The notes below the pieces were generated by a model. The model did not search any database and was not told the DNA's origin. It saw nothing but the letters and a program-made list of their open reading frames with translations. Positions 26,632-36,368 of a DNA stretch of 64,000 nucleotides are shown here, one piece after another (the first letter of the stretch is position 1; every line of letters begins with the position of its first letter). The stretch is from Acidobacteriota bacterium. Its GTDB lineage: Bacteria > Acidobacteriota > UBA890 > WLXD01. Position numbers and translations under genes: made by a program. The stretch covers positions 81,085-145,084 of the forward strand of contig JAJCXT010000055.1 of assembly GCA_029263295.1 (NCBI GenBank), given 5' to 3'.

Positions 26632-28365
26632 TCAACCGACGAAGTGACGCTTCACCGCACGGCCGATGAAACGCGCTTTCTGGCTCAGCGAGAACCTTCC
26701 CAGGTTCGTTTTCACAATGCCCTTCGTGAAGGCGCTCTTGCGCGAGTAGTCGATGCGCACGTCCACGATGACCGGATGGCCCGCGGCCGCACGCGCGGTC
26801 GCGCGCTGTACGCAGTCCTCGACTTCGCTGTCTTCATGGATGCGGATGAAATCGGCACCGGTAGCACGCGCCACTCCCTCCAGATCGAACTCCCCGAGCA
26901 CGGTGCAGGTCTTTCGATTGAGGGGGATCTGCTGAAACTGGGAAATCTGCGCCAACTCGCCATCGTTGAACACGTAGAACGCAACACCCACACCCAGGCT
27001 CGCCGCCGTGAGCACCTCCAGTCCGGTCATCAGGAACCCGCCGTCGCCTACGACGGCCGCAACGTCACTCTTCGGGTTCGCGAGTTTGGCGCCGATCGCC
27101 GCCGGTACGCAGTAGCCCATGCAGTTGAAGTCGGCGGGCGAAAGAAAGCGCCGCGCCTGATACACCGGAAATAGCTCGGCTGCCAGGAAAGTGTGGTTGC
27201 CGTCGTCAACGACGAGGAAACCGTCCCTCGGCAATACTCGACGCAACGCCGCGAAGAACACGCCGGGACCAACGCGATCCCCTTCGTGATCGGAAGTCCA
27301 GGAATCTGCCCACTTCTGTTTCGCGCTCGCGATGCGACCGCACAGCGCCTTCGAATCACGACGGCCGGGGAGCTTCCGCTCCAGCTCCTCGCGCAGTGCG
27401 CCCAGCGCTGCCGCGGCATCCGCCTCGATCGTCACTCGCGCTGGGTAGTTGGCGTTGAACACCTGCGGGTTGATGTCTATATGCACGAGATCGGCCGGCA
27501 CATCCATGCCGTAGCTACCGGTCGCGAGCTCGGCAAAGCGCACACCGACGGCGAGGAGGCCATCGCACCCGGCAAACGCCTCGCGCGCCGCCGGGACTGC
27601 AGAGCGTCCGTATCCCATGCCCACGTGCAACGGATGGTCCGCCGGGAAGACGCTCAGCCCCTGCAGCGTCGTGGCCACCGGCGCGCCGAGCAACTCGGCG
27701 ATGGCAACAGCGCTTTCGCCGGCATCGCGCGCGCCCCAGCCCAGGTAGATACCCGGATGGCGCGCTGTCGTGAGGAGTTCCGCCGCGGCGGCGATGTCGG
27801 CCGGCTCCGCGTCGGGTGCCTGCCAGCTAGGCGCATATGGCGCTGGCGCTTCGGCCTCGCCAGGGAACATCATCAGGTCGGCGGGGATCTCCACGAAGCT
27901 CGGGCCCGGCTCGCCGGAGGTGGCTTCTGCATACGCCCGGTAGAGCGTGGGGACGATGTCCTCATGCCGCTCCACCCGATACGCCGACTTCACGATCCCG
28001 TCCACCAATCGTAGCTGGTCGATGTCGTGGAGCTGGTAGGCCCGGTCAGTGTCTCTTCGGACACCTCCGGCAATCACCAGCATGGGGATGCCGTCGAGGA
28101 AGGCCTCGCCGATGCCGCTCATCGCGTGGGTGACCCCGGCGGCCGGTACGATCACCAGACAGCCGACGCTCGCCCCGGTGCGACTGACCGCGTCGGCCAT
28201 GAAAGCGCCTCCGCCCTCATGCGTCACGAGAATCGGTGTGACCTTGTCGGACCGATCGAGCGCGTCATACAGCTCGGTGTTGTGCACACCGGGAATGCCG
28301 AACGTCCAGCGGATGCCCAGATTCTCGAGGGCCCGCACCGCCAAGTCAGCACCGGTCAACTGCAT
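26632..28365 (-). CDS. Thiamine pyrophosphate-dependent enzyme, acetolactate synthase-like
   Basis: The 577-residue protein has the three-domain fold of the acetolactate synthase/benzoylformate decarboxylase superfamily. It shows the cofactor-activating Glu in LVTHEGGGAFMADA, the central FAD/nucleotide-type domain (about 190-330), and the ThDP/Mg motif VVGDGGFLMTGLEVLTAASL ending in FNDG. The superfamily cleaves or joins 2-oxo acids. The substrate cannot be decided; the central domain does not by itself show FAD use. It lies 27 bp downstream of the FAD dehydrogenase gene on the same strand, so the two are probably one operon. Confidence 0.85.
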   Translation of the reverse strand: MQLTGADLAVRALENLGIRWTFGIPGVHNTELYDALDRSDKVTPILVTHEGGGAFMADAVSRTGASVGCLVIVPAAGVTHAMSGIGEAFLDGIPMLVIAGGVRRDTDRAYQLHDIDQLRLVDGIVKSAYRVERHEDIVPTLYRAYAEATSGEPGPSFVEIPADLMMFPGEAEAPAPYAPSWQAPDAEPADIAAAAELLTTARHPGIYLGWGARDAGESAVAIAELLGAPVATTLQGLSVFPADHPLHVGMGYGRSAVPAAREAFAGCDGLLAVGVRFAELATGSYGMDVPADLVHIDINPQVFNANYPARVTIEADAAAALGALREELERKLPGRRDSKALCGRIASAKQKWADSWTSDHEGDRVGPGVFFAALRRVLPRDGFLVVDDGNHTFLAAELFPVYQARRFLSPADFNCMGYCVPAAIGAKLANPKSDVAAVVGDGGFLMTGLEVLTAASLGVGVAFYVFNDGELAQISQFQQIPLNRKTCTVLGEFDLEGVARATGADFIRIHEDSEVEDCVQRATARAAAGHPVIVDVRIDYSRKSAFTKGIVKTNLGRFSLSQKARFIGRAVKRHFVG

Positions 28366-28392
28366 GAACTCGATGCTAGCAGGGTTCGTGCG

Positions 28393-30033
28393 CTAGCCGG
28401 TCTGGATCGCCGCCGCGGCCACGCGGGCAGTGAACACGCAGCCGCCGAGAAACGTCCCTTCGAGCGAACGCTTGCCGTGCACGCCACCGCCGCCAAAGCC
28501 CGCAGCCTCACCCACGGCGAACAGCCCCGCAATCGGTTCGCCTGAGGTGTCCAGCACTCGCGACCGCAGATCAGTCTGGATACCACCGAGACTCTTGCGG
28601 GTGGTGATCCGTTCGCGAATGGCGATGAGTGGCCGGCCGCGCTGGTCATCGATCGCTGCGAATTTGCACGTCCGGAGCCTGTCACCACGATAGCGACGAA
28701 CCTGCGCGATTCGCCGCAGCTGGTCGTCGTTGTGGTAGCGCTGTGGCCGTCGAGTCATCTCGTCGTAGCGCCGGATCTCCTCGGCCAGCCAGGCGCCATC
28801 AACGTCGTCGGTGCCATCGAGTTCGTGCATCTTCGCTACTAGTTCCGATACCGATTCGGCCGCGACGAAGTCCGGACACTTCGCCAGCAACTCATCGACG
28901 AGTGCCTTGTTACCCCGCAGTAGCGTGAGCACAAAACGCAACCGTTGCCGATCACGCATCGCCGGATTGAACTCGGCACCCGAGATCGCCAGCTCCCGTC
29001 GCGCGATGCGGGCGTTGAGAACCTGCCAGGAATGTTGCTTGTCCTGGGCACAGATCGTCTGCGCCAGATGGCTCGTGTCGAAGCCGCCCACTAGCGGCGG
29101 TGACGCGAAGCGACTTCCCCGCCAGTTGACCCAGAGCGCCGATCGCGGCGGCACCAGCGAGAGGCCGTGGTGCTCGTGCTGCGGCTGCCAGTGGCGCACC
29201 CCGGCCGCGTAGAGCCAGACCCTGTCCAGATGAGTGAGGCTGGCGCCCCGTCGCGCCGCCGCCTCGTGCATCACGCCATCGGCGGCGGGCTGCGAGCCAT
29301 TCAACAACTCGGTCGGGGCCCGACCGTAACCTTCGGGCCAGCGCTCGCGCACCTTCTTCAGATCGCCGCAGACCCCACCAGCCGCGACCACCACCGCATC
29401 ACCTTCCGCCGAGAACTCACCGGTAGCGACGTTGATCCCTTCGGACCCTCCGCCCTCGCCCAACACCTCGCCAGCCACGCCGACGATCCGACCGGAGCGC
29501 TCGATCAACTCCAGCGCGCGGTGGCGCCCGAAGACCAACAACCGGTCCTTGTGTGGATGCACGGCGATGCGCTCGAGGAGGACCTCGATCAGACGCGCGC
29601 CTGTGCCCCACACCATATGAAAGCGCGGAACAGAATTGCCGGGCCGGTGCAGCCCCCGCTCGACCCAGTGCACGATGGGAAAGAACTTCACGCCGCAGCC
29701 ACGCAGCCAGTCATAAACGACTTCGCGCGACGCGTTGACGTAGGCCTCTGCCCAGCTGCGCGGCCACTGTTCCGTGCCGTCGAGTTCGCCGTAGGCGAGC
29801 CAGTCGCGCAGGGCCAGGTCGGGGCTGTCGCGGATGCCCCCACGGCGTTGCTCCGGGCTGCCGACGATGAAGATGCCGCCGAAAGCCTGGCGCGCGAGTC
29901 CGCCGAGCCGGTTTCGAGGCCCGGCCTCGAGCAGGATCACACTCTGGCCCGCGTCCAGGAGTTCTATTGCCGTGACCAGGCCGGCAAGCCCGCCCCCCAC
30001 CACAACCGTGTCGGCTCTGTAGGTAGCGCCCAT
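28393..30033 (-). CDS. FAD-binding dehydrogenase (KstD/fumarate reductase-like)
   Basis: The 546-residue flavoprotein begins MGATYRADTVVVGGGLAGLV, with the dinucleotide-binding GGGLAG motif and LLEAGPRNRLGG. The C-terminus carries the second FAD contact GLFAVGEAAGFGGGGVHGKR and GTFLGGCVFTARVAA. It matches the conserved bacterial FAD-binding dehydrogenase family related to ketosteroid dehydrogenases and fumarate reductases; the true electron donor is not known. The ATG at 30033 fits the Rossmann start. The ThDP enzyme follows in the same operon. Confidence 0.85.
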   Translation of the reverse strand: MGATYRADTVVVGGGLAGLVTAIELLDAGQSVILLEAGPRNRLGGLARQAFGGIFIVGSPEQRRGGIRDSPDLALRDWLAYGELDGTEQWPRSWAEAYVNASREVVYDWLRGCGVKFFPIVHWVERGLHRPGNSVPRFHMVWGTGARLIEVLLERIAVHPHKDRLLVFGRHRALELIERSGRIVGVAGEVLGEGGGSEGINVATGEFSAEGDAVVVAAGGVCGDLKKVRERWPEGYGRAPTELLNGSQPAADGVMHEAAARRGASLTHLDRVWLYAAGVRHWQPQHEHHGLSLVPPRSALWVNWRGSRFASPPLVGGFDTSHLAQTICAQDKQHSWQVLNARIARRELAISGAEFNPAMRDRQRLRFVLTLLRGNKALVDELLAKCPDFVAAESVSELVAKMHELDGTDDVDGAWLAEEIRRYDEMTRRPQRYHNDDQLRRIAQVRRYRGDRLRTCKFAAIDDQRGRPLIAIRERITTRKSLGGIQTDLRSRVLDTSGEPIAGLFAVGEAAGFGGGGVHGKRSLEGTFLGGCVFTARVAAAAIQTG

Positions 30034-30164
30034 GACACCTCGGTTTCGCGAGAGGTTCCGACCCTGCCGGCCGCCTGTGGCAGCAGTCCGCCCCACGATG
30101 GGGCAGCATGGGAATCGCGTCAACCCCTGAAACCTGTCCGCAGACCACAGCAGTCCCTCGCGCC

Positions 30165-31223
30165 ATGACCGAACCCACCCCCGTTGACTCGCCGCCGGCC
30201 GCTGCCAGTGCCGGACAGCCGCCGCGCAACAAGTTCGTCGCCGCGGCCGCTCGCTGGGGCATGGTCATCATTCTCGTCGGCGCCGCCCTGAACCTGGCCA
30301 TGGCGTGGCAATCGATCGGTTCGGGCGCAAGCCGCGCGCTCGACAACGTAGCGCCCGCATGGCTGGCCGTGGCGGCAGTGCTGGGCATCGCGCCGTGGTT
30401 CTTCAGCTCCGGGCGTATCTGGATGTGGGCCCGATTCCTGGATTGCCCGATCTCGTTCCGCGACGCCCTGCGAACGACTACCGCCACTGAGTTGACCTCG
30501 TCGATCAGCCCCAAGGCAATCGGCGGCGCACCTGCCAAGGTCGCCGTGATGATCGACTCCGGCGTGCGACCCGGCCGGGCCGCGTCGATCCTGCTTCTGG
30601 ACAACCTCGCGGACGTCGTGTTCTTCGCGGCGATCGCCCCCGCCATCGCGTTCTTCACGGCCCGCTGGAAGGTACCGGAGGTCCAGGAGGTACTGCTGCG
30701 CGTTCTCGACAAGCTCGGTACCGTCGCACCGTGGTTGCTCGGCGCTATCGCACTGCTCGTTGTGGTCGCCCTCGTCTGGCGCCGCCGCGCCCCCACGAGA
30801 ACGGATGGCGGCAGCAAGCTTCGTCAGGCGCTTACCCAGGTCCGCACCGACTTCCTGTCGGCGTACGCGCTCGTCGCGCGACGCGGCAAGCTGCACTCGC
30901 TCGCAGCCCTCGGTTTCACGACCGGCCTGTGGCTAACCCGCGCCTCGGTGGCCACCGCGGTGATCTACGGGCTCGGTCAGCAAGCCGACCCAATTCTCTT
31001 CTTCCTGCTGCAGTGGGTCGTGTTCGCGATGATGGTCTTCGTGCCGACCCCCGGCGCCGCCCTCGGCGCCGAGGCCTCGTTTGCCGCCATCTTCGACGGC
31101 TTCGTGGTGGAAGGACTACTGGGCGTACTCACGGCCGGCTGGAGGTTCTTCTCCTTCTACCTGCCGCTCCTGTTCGGCCTCGTTCTGATGCCGCTGCTGA
31201 GCCACAAACGCGACGAGGCCTAG
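30165..31223 (+). CDS. Lysylphosphatidylglycerol-synthase-TM / flippase-like membrane protein
   Basis: The 352-residue protein has about eight membrane helices, with the family's RIWMWARFLDCPISFRDALR loop, TATELTSSISPKAIGGAPAK and, near the end, VFVPTPGAALGAEASFAAIF (a PTPGGxGxxE-like motif). Members of this UPF0104 family include flippase domains of MprF and proteins that move lipids or lipid-linked sugars. The catalytic lysyl-transferase domain is absent, so a lipid flippase or transport role is inferred. The ATG at 30165 is chosen over 30108 because of its position just before the Pro-rich tail. Confidence 0.8.
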   Translation: MTEPTPVDSPPAAASAGQPPRNKFVAAAARWGMVIILVGAALNLAMAWQSIGSGASRALDNVAPAWLAVAAVLGIAPWFFSSGRIWMWARFLDCPISFRDALRTTTATELTSSISPKAIGGAPAKVAVMIDSGVRPGRAASILLLDNLADVVFFAAIAPAIAFFTARWKVPEVQEVLLRVLDKLGTVAPWLLGAIALLVVVALVWRRRAPTRTDGGSKLRQALTQVRTDFLSAYALVARRGKLHSLAALGFTTGLWLTRASVATAVIYGLGQQADPILFFLLQWVVFAMMVFVPTPGAALGAEASFAAIFDGFVVEGLLGVLTAGWRFFSFYLPLLFGLVLMPLLSHKRDEA

Positions 31224-31306
31224 CCGCGGGAGCGACGACGACGCCCTGAGTTGCGGCACGCAGGCAGCCCCGTCCGCACCCCGGTGCGCTGGTTCTGTGC
31301 CGATGC

Positions 31307-31389
31307 GGCCATTCGTCGACCGGTAGCGACAGGTCACCGAAAGGTGAACGACGCGCGCTACCGCCGCCGCGCCGCGAGGTGTTCTGATG
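31307..31389 (+). promoter_or_regulatory. Element E1: predicted LytTR-type direct-repeat site
   Basis: Box A GGCCATTCGTCG (31307-31318) and box B GACAGGTCACCG (31328-31339) start exactly 21 bp apart. The ATG of the MBL-fold hydrolase (31387) is 48 bp after the end of box B, as in E2 and E3. Box A is the weakest A box of the four. A GAGGTG Shine-Dalgarno lies before the ATG. Binding by the LytTR regulator encoded at 44112 is inferred. Confidence 0.6.
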
Positions 31390-33114
31390 AGCACTTTAGG
31401 CACGAACAGCATGGAGAATTCATCGATGGGCAGAGCGCCTTGGCACCGAGTAGTCGTGACACACATCGCCTCACAGCGGGCGGCGCGAACACCGCGGCAA
31501 CGCCGAAGCAGGCGCTCCGCGATGTGCGCGGTTCTCGCGATCGGGTTGGCAGCATCGGCGCTAGCTGGTGCCCAACCAACGGCTCGGTCCTCGCAACAAA
31601 CACGTACGGCAGAGTCGTATCGTCGTGCCCGTACCCAGCTCAAGGAGACCATTCAGGCCTTGGGTGGGCCGGCCGTTACATCGTTTCACGCGCTCGAGCT
31701 TCGCTACTCGGGCACGAGGTTCGCTCGCGGGCAGAGCGCCAGCCCCAACGGGCCCAGCCTCGAACAACCGGTGTCCGGGCGCTTCGTCTACGAGCAGAAT
31801 GGCCGTCAGTACCATGAGAACTCAGCCGTAATTCTCGGGGGAACGGACCGGTCTCACAGGCGCGTCCTCGACGATAGCCAAGGTTGGCATCTGTGGGTTT
31901 CGCGAAAGACGCTGTCGGAGCTATCCCCGAACGACGTTGCGCTGTTGAAGCGCTCTCCCGCCGGCTGGATGGAGAGCACCCTACCGCACAGCCTGGTAGC
32001 GATGGCCCTCGCCAGGCCGGCGGCGCTGCGCTGGCTCGGAGAGGAGGAGCGGGCCGGATCCAGAGTTGCCCGGATCGGGTTCACTGATGCCGTCGGCACC
32101 AGCTTCACGCTGGTCATCGACGGCGCCACGGATCTGCCAACGGCGGTCGAGACGATGGCGTCCGACCTGTTGCTGGGCGACGCGATGCGCACCGTGCTCT
32201 ACGACACGTACGAGTCTGTCGATGGGCTGCAGGTCCCACGTCGTCTCGAGTTCCGGATCAACGATCAGCCGCTGCAGCGGTGGAAGCTCGATGGCGTCAG
32301 GCTGCTGGACGCGGTCGACGACGCCGTCTTCGAGCGCCCCGCAGATGTCGTGCCGGTCGAGTACGCGCCCTCCTTCCGGCCACGACAACTCGCGCCCGGC
32401 GTCTGGGCGATGCGTCTCTATTCAGGGCCAGCGAATACCTACAACACACTCCTGGTGGACGTCGGCGATTCGCTGGTTGTCATCGAAGCGCCTCTGACTG
32501 GCCTGTTTCGCGGGATAGTGCAGCGAGTCGCATCGCAACTCGCTCCGGGCAAGCCCATCCGCCACGTCGTCACGACCCACCACCACCACGACCACTCCGG
32601 GGGCATACGTGCCTGGCTCGGCTCGGACACCACGATCCACACGGGGCCCCAGACGGCAGAGTTCATACGGCGCGTCGCAAGTGCTCAGCACACACTCACG
32701 CCGCAGGCTCCGGTAGCGCCGGAAAACGTGCGGCTGGATGTCGTCACCGACACGACCACGATCGGCGAAGGAGCCAACGCCGTTCGTCTCGTGCAGGTAG
32801 GACCTGCCCCGCACGTCGACGACATGCTCATCGCCTATTTACCAGGCGCCCGTCTCGTATTCGTGTCCGATCTATTCGCCGTTCCGGACGGCGGCTGGTA
32901 CCCGGCGCCGAGCCCGTCGTTCGAGTTCTTCGCAGCGACTCTTGATCGGCTGGGCTGGGAGGTCGACACGTTCGTTTCGGGCCACGGACTCGTCGGCACA
33001 CCCGCCGATCTGGAGGCAGCGTTGGCCGGACCCGGCCCGACCCGCACGCGATCATGGAGCGGCGCCACCGAGTCAACCGGCGGCGGCGATGGAGCGGCGA
33101 CCGGGCGGCGATGA
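31387..33114 (+). CDS. Secreted MBL-fold metallo-hydrolase
   Basis: The 575-residue protein has a 45-residue polar lead followed by an Arg-rich signal peptide (RRSAMCAVLAIGLAASALAGAQ). Residues about 60-310 form an outer-membrane-lipoprotein-like N-terminal domain; the metallo-beta-lactamase domain follows, with the metal motif THHHHDHSGG, PHVDDMLI, an Asp in VFVSDLF and a final SGHG. The substrate is unknown. The start is fixed by GAGGTG and by element E1, whose geometry places an ATG at 31387. The late signal peptide suggests that an internal start near 31520 is also possible. Confidence 0.85.
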   Translation: MSTLGTNSMENSSMGRAPWHRVVVTHIASQRAARTPRQRRSRRSAMCAVLAIGLAASALAGAQPTARSSQQTRTAESYRRARTQLKETIQALGGPAVTSFHALELRYSGTRFARGQSASPNGPSLEQPVSGRFVYEQNGRQYHENSAVILGGTDRSHRRVLDDSQGWHLWVSRKTLSELSPNDVALLKRSPAGWMESTLPHSLVAMALARPAALRWLGEEERAGSRVARIGFTDAVGTSFTLVIDGATDLPTAVETMASDLLLGDAMRTVLYDTYESVDGLQVPRRLEFRINDQPLQRWKLDGVRLLDAVDDAVFERPADVVPVEYAPSFRPRQLAPGVWAMRLYSGPANTYNTLLVDVGDSLVVIEAPLTGLFRGIVQRVASQLAPGKPIRHVVTTHHHHDHSGGIRAWLGSDTTIHTGPQTAEFIRRVASAQHTLTPQAPVAPENVRLDVVTDTTTIGEGANAVRLVQVGPAPHVDDMLIAYLPGARLVFVSDLFAVPDGGWYPAPSPSFEFFAATLDRLGWEVDTFVSGHGLVGTPADLEAALAGPGPTRTRSWSGATESTGGGDGAATGRR

Positions 33115-33167
33115 GTGGGGCCGACTCGCGAGGCTCTGCAATCCAGCTCGGAGCATCGAGCAGCTGG

Positions 33168-34550
33168 TCAAGGAGCCTCGGCCTCGATTGCGAACTCCAC
33201 AACCCACAGCTGCCGTTCGCCCCCGACATCGTGCAGCGCGGTGGCCAAGAAACGACCGGCGCCAAGACCCGCCAGGCCCTGGGTATCGCCGCCGTTGGCC
33301 CAGCGTCCGTCCATGCAGGCCCGGCCTTCGGTCAGCGGCACGCCCGGGCCGAAGGTGCTGCCGCCGTCGGTCGAGACCGCGCCGAAGAGGCGGAAGCATC
33401 TCCCCGAGGGGTCTTCACGGCGATCGTTCCAGGTCACGGCTACGACGCCGTCGCTCACCGCGAGGCCAGGGTTGCTCAGATTGGCATCGAAACCGCCGTC
33501 ATTGACGCGTTGCGGCTCCGACCAGGTCCGGCCGCCATCGACGGAGGTCGCCATGTAGATCTGGATGCGCTCCCCAACAGCCTCCGGCCAGACCAAGTAC
33601 ATGGCGCCGCTAGCAGAATCCAACGCCAGACGGCCGCCGCCGAGTCCCATCCGCGAAAGACCGCGACGAGCATTGCCGTAGGTGTGCATGGTGGCCATTT
33701 CAAACGGACCCTCATGCTCCCGAGCGTCATTGCTCAATCGCAGGAGCGAGAACCTGCCCGTGAGGCGCCCATCCCTCGGGCCCTCCCCGCCACCTCGCCG
33801 GATGAACCCGATGTAGGGCAGGAGCAGGTCGCCGCCCGACTCAACCATCAGGTCGGTAACCACGTGCAGAATCTGCTCACCGGGTGGCGGCAAGAACAAC
33901 CGTGGCGACTGATACGAGACGCCGCCGTCATCGGAGTAGGACACTGCGATGACGTCACTCGCAATGCTCTCGAACACCGTGATTCCGATCTTCCCGGCGG
34001 TGTAGATACGGCCTTGATCGGCCCCGTCTCCCGTAACGACTCGCACAAACTGCCGGTCGTAACTGCCGCCGGGGACCGTCACACCCTCCCTCCAGTGGCG
34101 CCCCTCATCGTCGGAACGCCAGACCATCATTCCAGAGGCGAGTGTCGTGAAGAAGGCAGTGCCGTCGAGGCCAAAGGTGATCATGGGGTCACCGCTCGGA
34201 AAGATGTCAGATCCATCCGACTGTGCAGCACGGTCCCACGTGCGGCCTCCGTCATCGCTGGCGTAGATCACCGAGCCACGAGCCCCAGCCGTCATCGCGG
34301 TGACCAGCGCGCGGCGCGAGTCGGAAGGGTCGACCGCAAGCCAGGGCTCGAGCGGCCCGAGTCCAGCAGCGCCGTCGGCCACCCGAACCGCCTGGTTCGG
34401 GCGCGGAACCGACTGCTCGGCGTGCGCGGCGACTTCTGTCTTGGGCGCGGCGATGCCGGCAGAAGTCGCCGTCATCAAGCCGACCACCGCCAGCGTCCGT
34501 GTCACCGCGAGCGCGCCGGCTGTCTTGGAACGTCGCATCACGCGTCGCAT
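33168..34550 (-). CDS. Secreted sialidase-fold (BNR/Asp-box) protein
   Basis: The roughly 460-residue protein has a signal peptide (RTLAVVGLMTATSAGIAA) and at least five Asp-boxes (SDDGGRTW, SDDEGRHW, SDDGGVSY, SVDGGRTW, STDGGSTF), which stabilise six-bladed sialidase-type propellers. The Arg triad needed for sialidase catalysis cannot be assigned with confidence, so it may be a binding protein. Starts at 34571 (TTG), 34550 and 34538 (ATG) are possible. It is divergent from the GEMHG-protein gene; element E2 lies between them. Confidence 0.8.
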   Translation of the reverse strand: MRRVMRRSKTAGALAVTRTLAVVGLMTATSAGIAAPKTEVAAHAEQSVPRPNQAVRVADGAAGLGPLEPWLAVDPSDSRRALVTAMTAGARGSVIYASDDGGRTWDRAAQSDGSDIFPSGDPMITFGLDGTAFFTTLASGMMVWRSDDEGRHWREGVTVPGGSYDRQFVRVVTGDGADQGRIYTAGKIGITVFESIASDVIAVSYSDDGGVSYQSPRLFLPPPGEQILHVVTDLMVESGGDLLLPYIGFIRRGGGEGPRDGRLTGRFSLLRLSNDAREHEGPFEMATMHTYGNARRGLSRMGLGGGRLALDSASGAMYLVWPEAVGERIQIYMATSVDGGRTWSEPQRVNDGGFDANLSNPGLAVSDGVVAVTWNDRREDPSGRCFRLFGAVSTDGGSTFGPGVPLTEGRACMDGRWANGGDTQGLAGLGAGRFLATALHDVGGERQLWVVEFAIEAEAP

Positions 34551-34625
34551 CCTCTCGGGGAATATCTTCAAACGTCCATCTCAATGATCCTATTGTCTTT
34601 CGCGGCGGGACCTTGCAGCGAGCCT

Positions 34626-34708
34626 GTCCGTTCACCGAGCGCAAACGACAGGTCACCGAAAAACGACCCACTGATCCTGTCCCCTGCCGACCCCGAGGTG
34701 ATTTGATG
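34626..34708 (+). promoter_or_regulatory. Element E2: predicted LytTR-type direct-repeat site
   Basis: Box A GTCCGTTCACCG (34626-34637) and box B GACAGGTCACCG (34647-34658) start 21 bp apart. The ATG at 34706 is 48 bp after box B and is preceded by GAGGTGA. Box A contains TCCGTTCAC, which fits the recalled LytTR half-site pattern at eight of nine positions. It lies between divergent genes and points toward the GEMHG/Tiki-like protein. Confidence 0.68.
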
Positions 34709-35644
34709 GCCGGCATGAGAAGGACGTTGTGGACAGTTCTCGGGATGGGGATCGCAGGCTTCACGCTGGTGGCATTCGCCAGACCAAGTGGACTCGCGAC
34801 AGAAGCGTCCTCGGCCTGCGAGGCAATTCGTGGCCTGCAGGAGCTTCAGCGGCCGGGGAGTGTCCTCTTGCTCGGTGAGATGCACGGAACCGTCGAGAGT
34901 CCCCGATTCGTTCTGAATGTCGCGTGTCTCGCCGCGAGTGCTGACATACCTATCATCGTCGGCCTGGAGCTCGCCGTCGCCGATCAGCAACTGGTCGACT
35001 CTTTCCTCGAATCGTCGGGCTCGGAACAGGACCGGCAGGCGCTCATGGCAACCTCGCACTGGCAGCGTGACTACCAGGACGGTCGCAACAGCCAGGCGAT
35101 GTTCGAGTTGATTGACGGGCTGCGCCAACTGCGAAGTGCCGGGAATCTTGTCGGCATTGTGTTCTTCGACTCGCAGCCCGGTGGCGGTCAGGCGCGCGAG
35201 CGGGCCATGGCCGAGCGGCTCGCTGGAGCCGTCCTCGGCGCACCTGAGGCCATGGTCGTCGTGTTGACTGGCAACATGCACAGTCGTATCGAGTTCGGCA
35301 ACCGCTTCGACGCGAACTACGAACCCATGGGCTACCTGCTCGCCAAGAAGATCTCCGACCACGACCTGATGTCGCTGAACGTGTCCTACTCAGGCGGCCA
35401 GGCCTGGGTCTGTGCGCCCGAGTGCGGGGTCATCGATCTTGGCAGCCGCGGACCATCGGCCACACCGGTGAACGAGATCCAGCTAGGGTCGGCAGGCGGG
35501 CACCTGGGGACGTACGGAGTGGGACGGATCACCGCCTCGCCGCCAGCCCGCACGCACGCACGCGCCGGACTAGCGGCCGCCCGTCACAGAGAGTCGCTGC
35601 CCGCGCAGCACCCCCAGGAGGCAGCGCCTGCACTCTCTCTCTAG
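34706..35644 (+). CDS. Tiki/EreA/ChaN-superfamily-like secreted protein
   Basis: The 312-residue protein has an N-terminal anchor or signal (TLWTVLGMGIAGFTLVAFA). The pattern LLLGEMHGTVESPRFV at about residue 50 and VVLTGNMHSRIEF at about 190 matches the paired Gly-Glu-x-His and Gly-Asn-x-His motifs of the haem-binding/EreA/Tiki superfamily, which includes metal-dependent hydrolases and haem-uptake proteins. The last 60 residues are low in complexity. The ATG at 34706 is supported by GAGGTGA and by element E2. The specific activity is unknown. Confidence 0.7.
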   Translation: MAGMRRTLWTVLGMGIAGFTLVAFARPSGLATEASSACEAIRGLQELQRPGSVLLLGEMHGTVESPRFVLNVACLAASADIPIIVGLELAVADQQLVDSFLESSGSEQDRQALMATSHWQRDYQDGRNSQAMFELIDGLRQLRSAGNLVGIVFFDSQPGGGQARERAMAERLAGAVLGAPEAMVVVLTGNMHSRIEFGNRFDANYEPMGYLLAKKISDHDLMSLNVSYSGGQAWVCAPECGVIDLGSRGPSATPVNEIQLGSAGGHLGTYGVGRITASPPARTHARAGLAAARHRESLPAQHPQEAAPALSL

Positions 35645-36255
35645 CGCCCCCCGGTGAGCACGACGATGTAGGCGTGCGGGCTACCTTCCTGCAGCACCCA
35701 TGGCATGAACGGGTTGGTCCCGTCGGAGCCGATATCGGCGTTCGTCAGGCCCGGTGCATAGACCATGATGTGCGGTGGGTAGCTGATGACCTTGCTGCCG
35801 TTGAACACCTTGTTGCGGTCCGAGAGCATGTACGAGACGCCGGCTTTGGCCGGCGCCACGAATTCGCCGCTGTCGAAGCCCTCCTGAATGCGGTCGTTGA
35901 TCTCGTCCTCACTCACGCCCGCGCTGCGCAGTCGGCCGCGTTCCATATACACGGGGAGGATGGTGCGCGTTCCTTCCTCATCGAGACAAGTTGGCTCGAA
36001 AGTACCGTTGGGGGCACGCGAGACGAGACACGACGCGCCGTTGGAGCCCTCGCGGGCAACGTCGTAGCCGGCGTCACCGACCACGTAGATCGTGGCGCCC
36101 GCTGCCATCGTCGGGGGGCCGGCGCTTTCGGCCAGAGCGACCTCCTCAGCACGCGTCTCGAATTCAATCGCCTGATGCGCTGACGCCACCGCTGGGAGCC
36201 ACGCGAGGGCTGCCAGCACCATCACCTGCATCGCTGCTGAGCTACGAACGTTCAT
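35641..36255 (-). CDS. Secreted protein of unknown function
   Basis: The 204-residue product begins MNVRSSAAMQVMVLAALAWL, a signal peptide ending ASAHQ. The mature part contains ATIYVVGDAGYDVAREG, two Cys (ASCLVSR, EPTCLDE) that may pair, and VSYMLSDRNKVFNG. AGGAGA lies 4-9 bases before the ATG at 36255. Its last codons overlap the convergent neighbour by 4 bp. The family is not named to my knowledge; it looks like a conserved secreted protein. Confidence 0.7.
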   Translation of the reverse strand: MNVRSSAAMQVMVLAALAWLPAVASAHQAIEFETRAEEVALAESAGPPTMAAGATIYVVGDAGYDVAREGSNGASCLVSRAPNGTFEPTCLDEEGTRTILPVYMERGRLRSAGVSEDEINDRIQEGFDSGEFVAPAKAGVSYMLSDRNKVFNGSKVISYPPHIMVYAPGLTNADIGSDGTNPFMPWVLQEGSPHAYIVVLTGGR

Positions 36256-36368
36256 GATCTCTCCTGTCGGTTGTGGCAGAGCCGCGGGGTCGGGCCCTTC
36301 TCTTACTGCGTGACAGGCGCACCTCAAAGGGTTGCAGCGGACCGGCCAACCGCGACGATCGTGGTGTT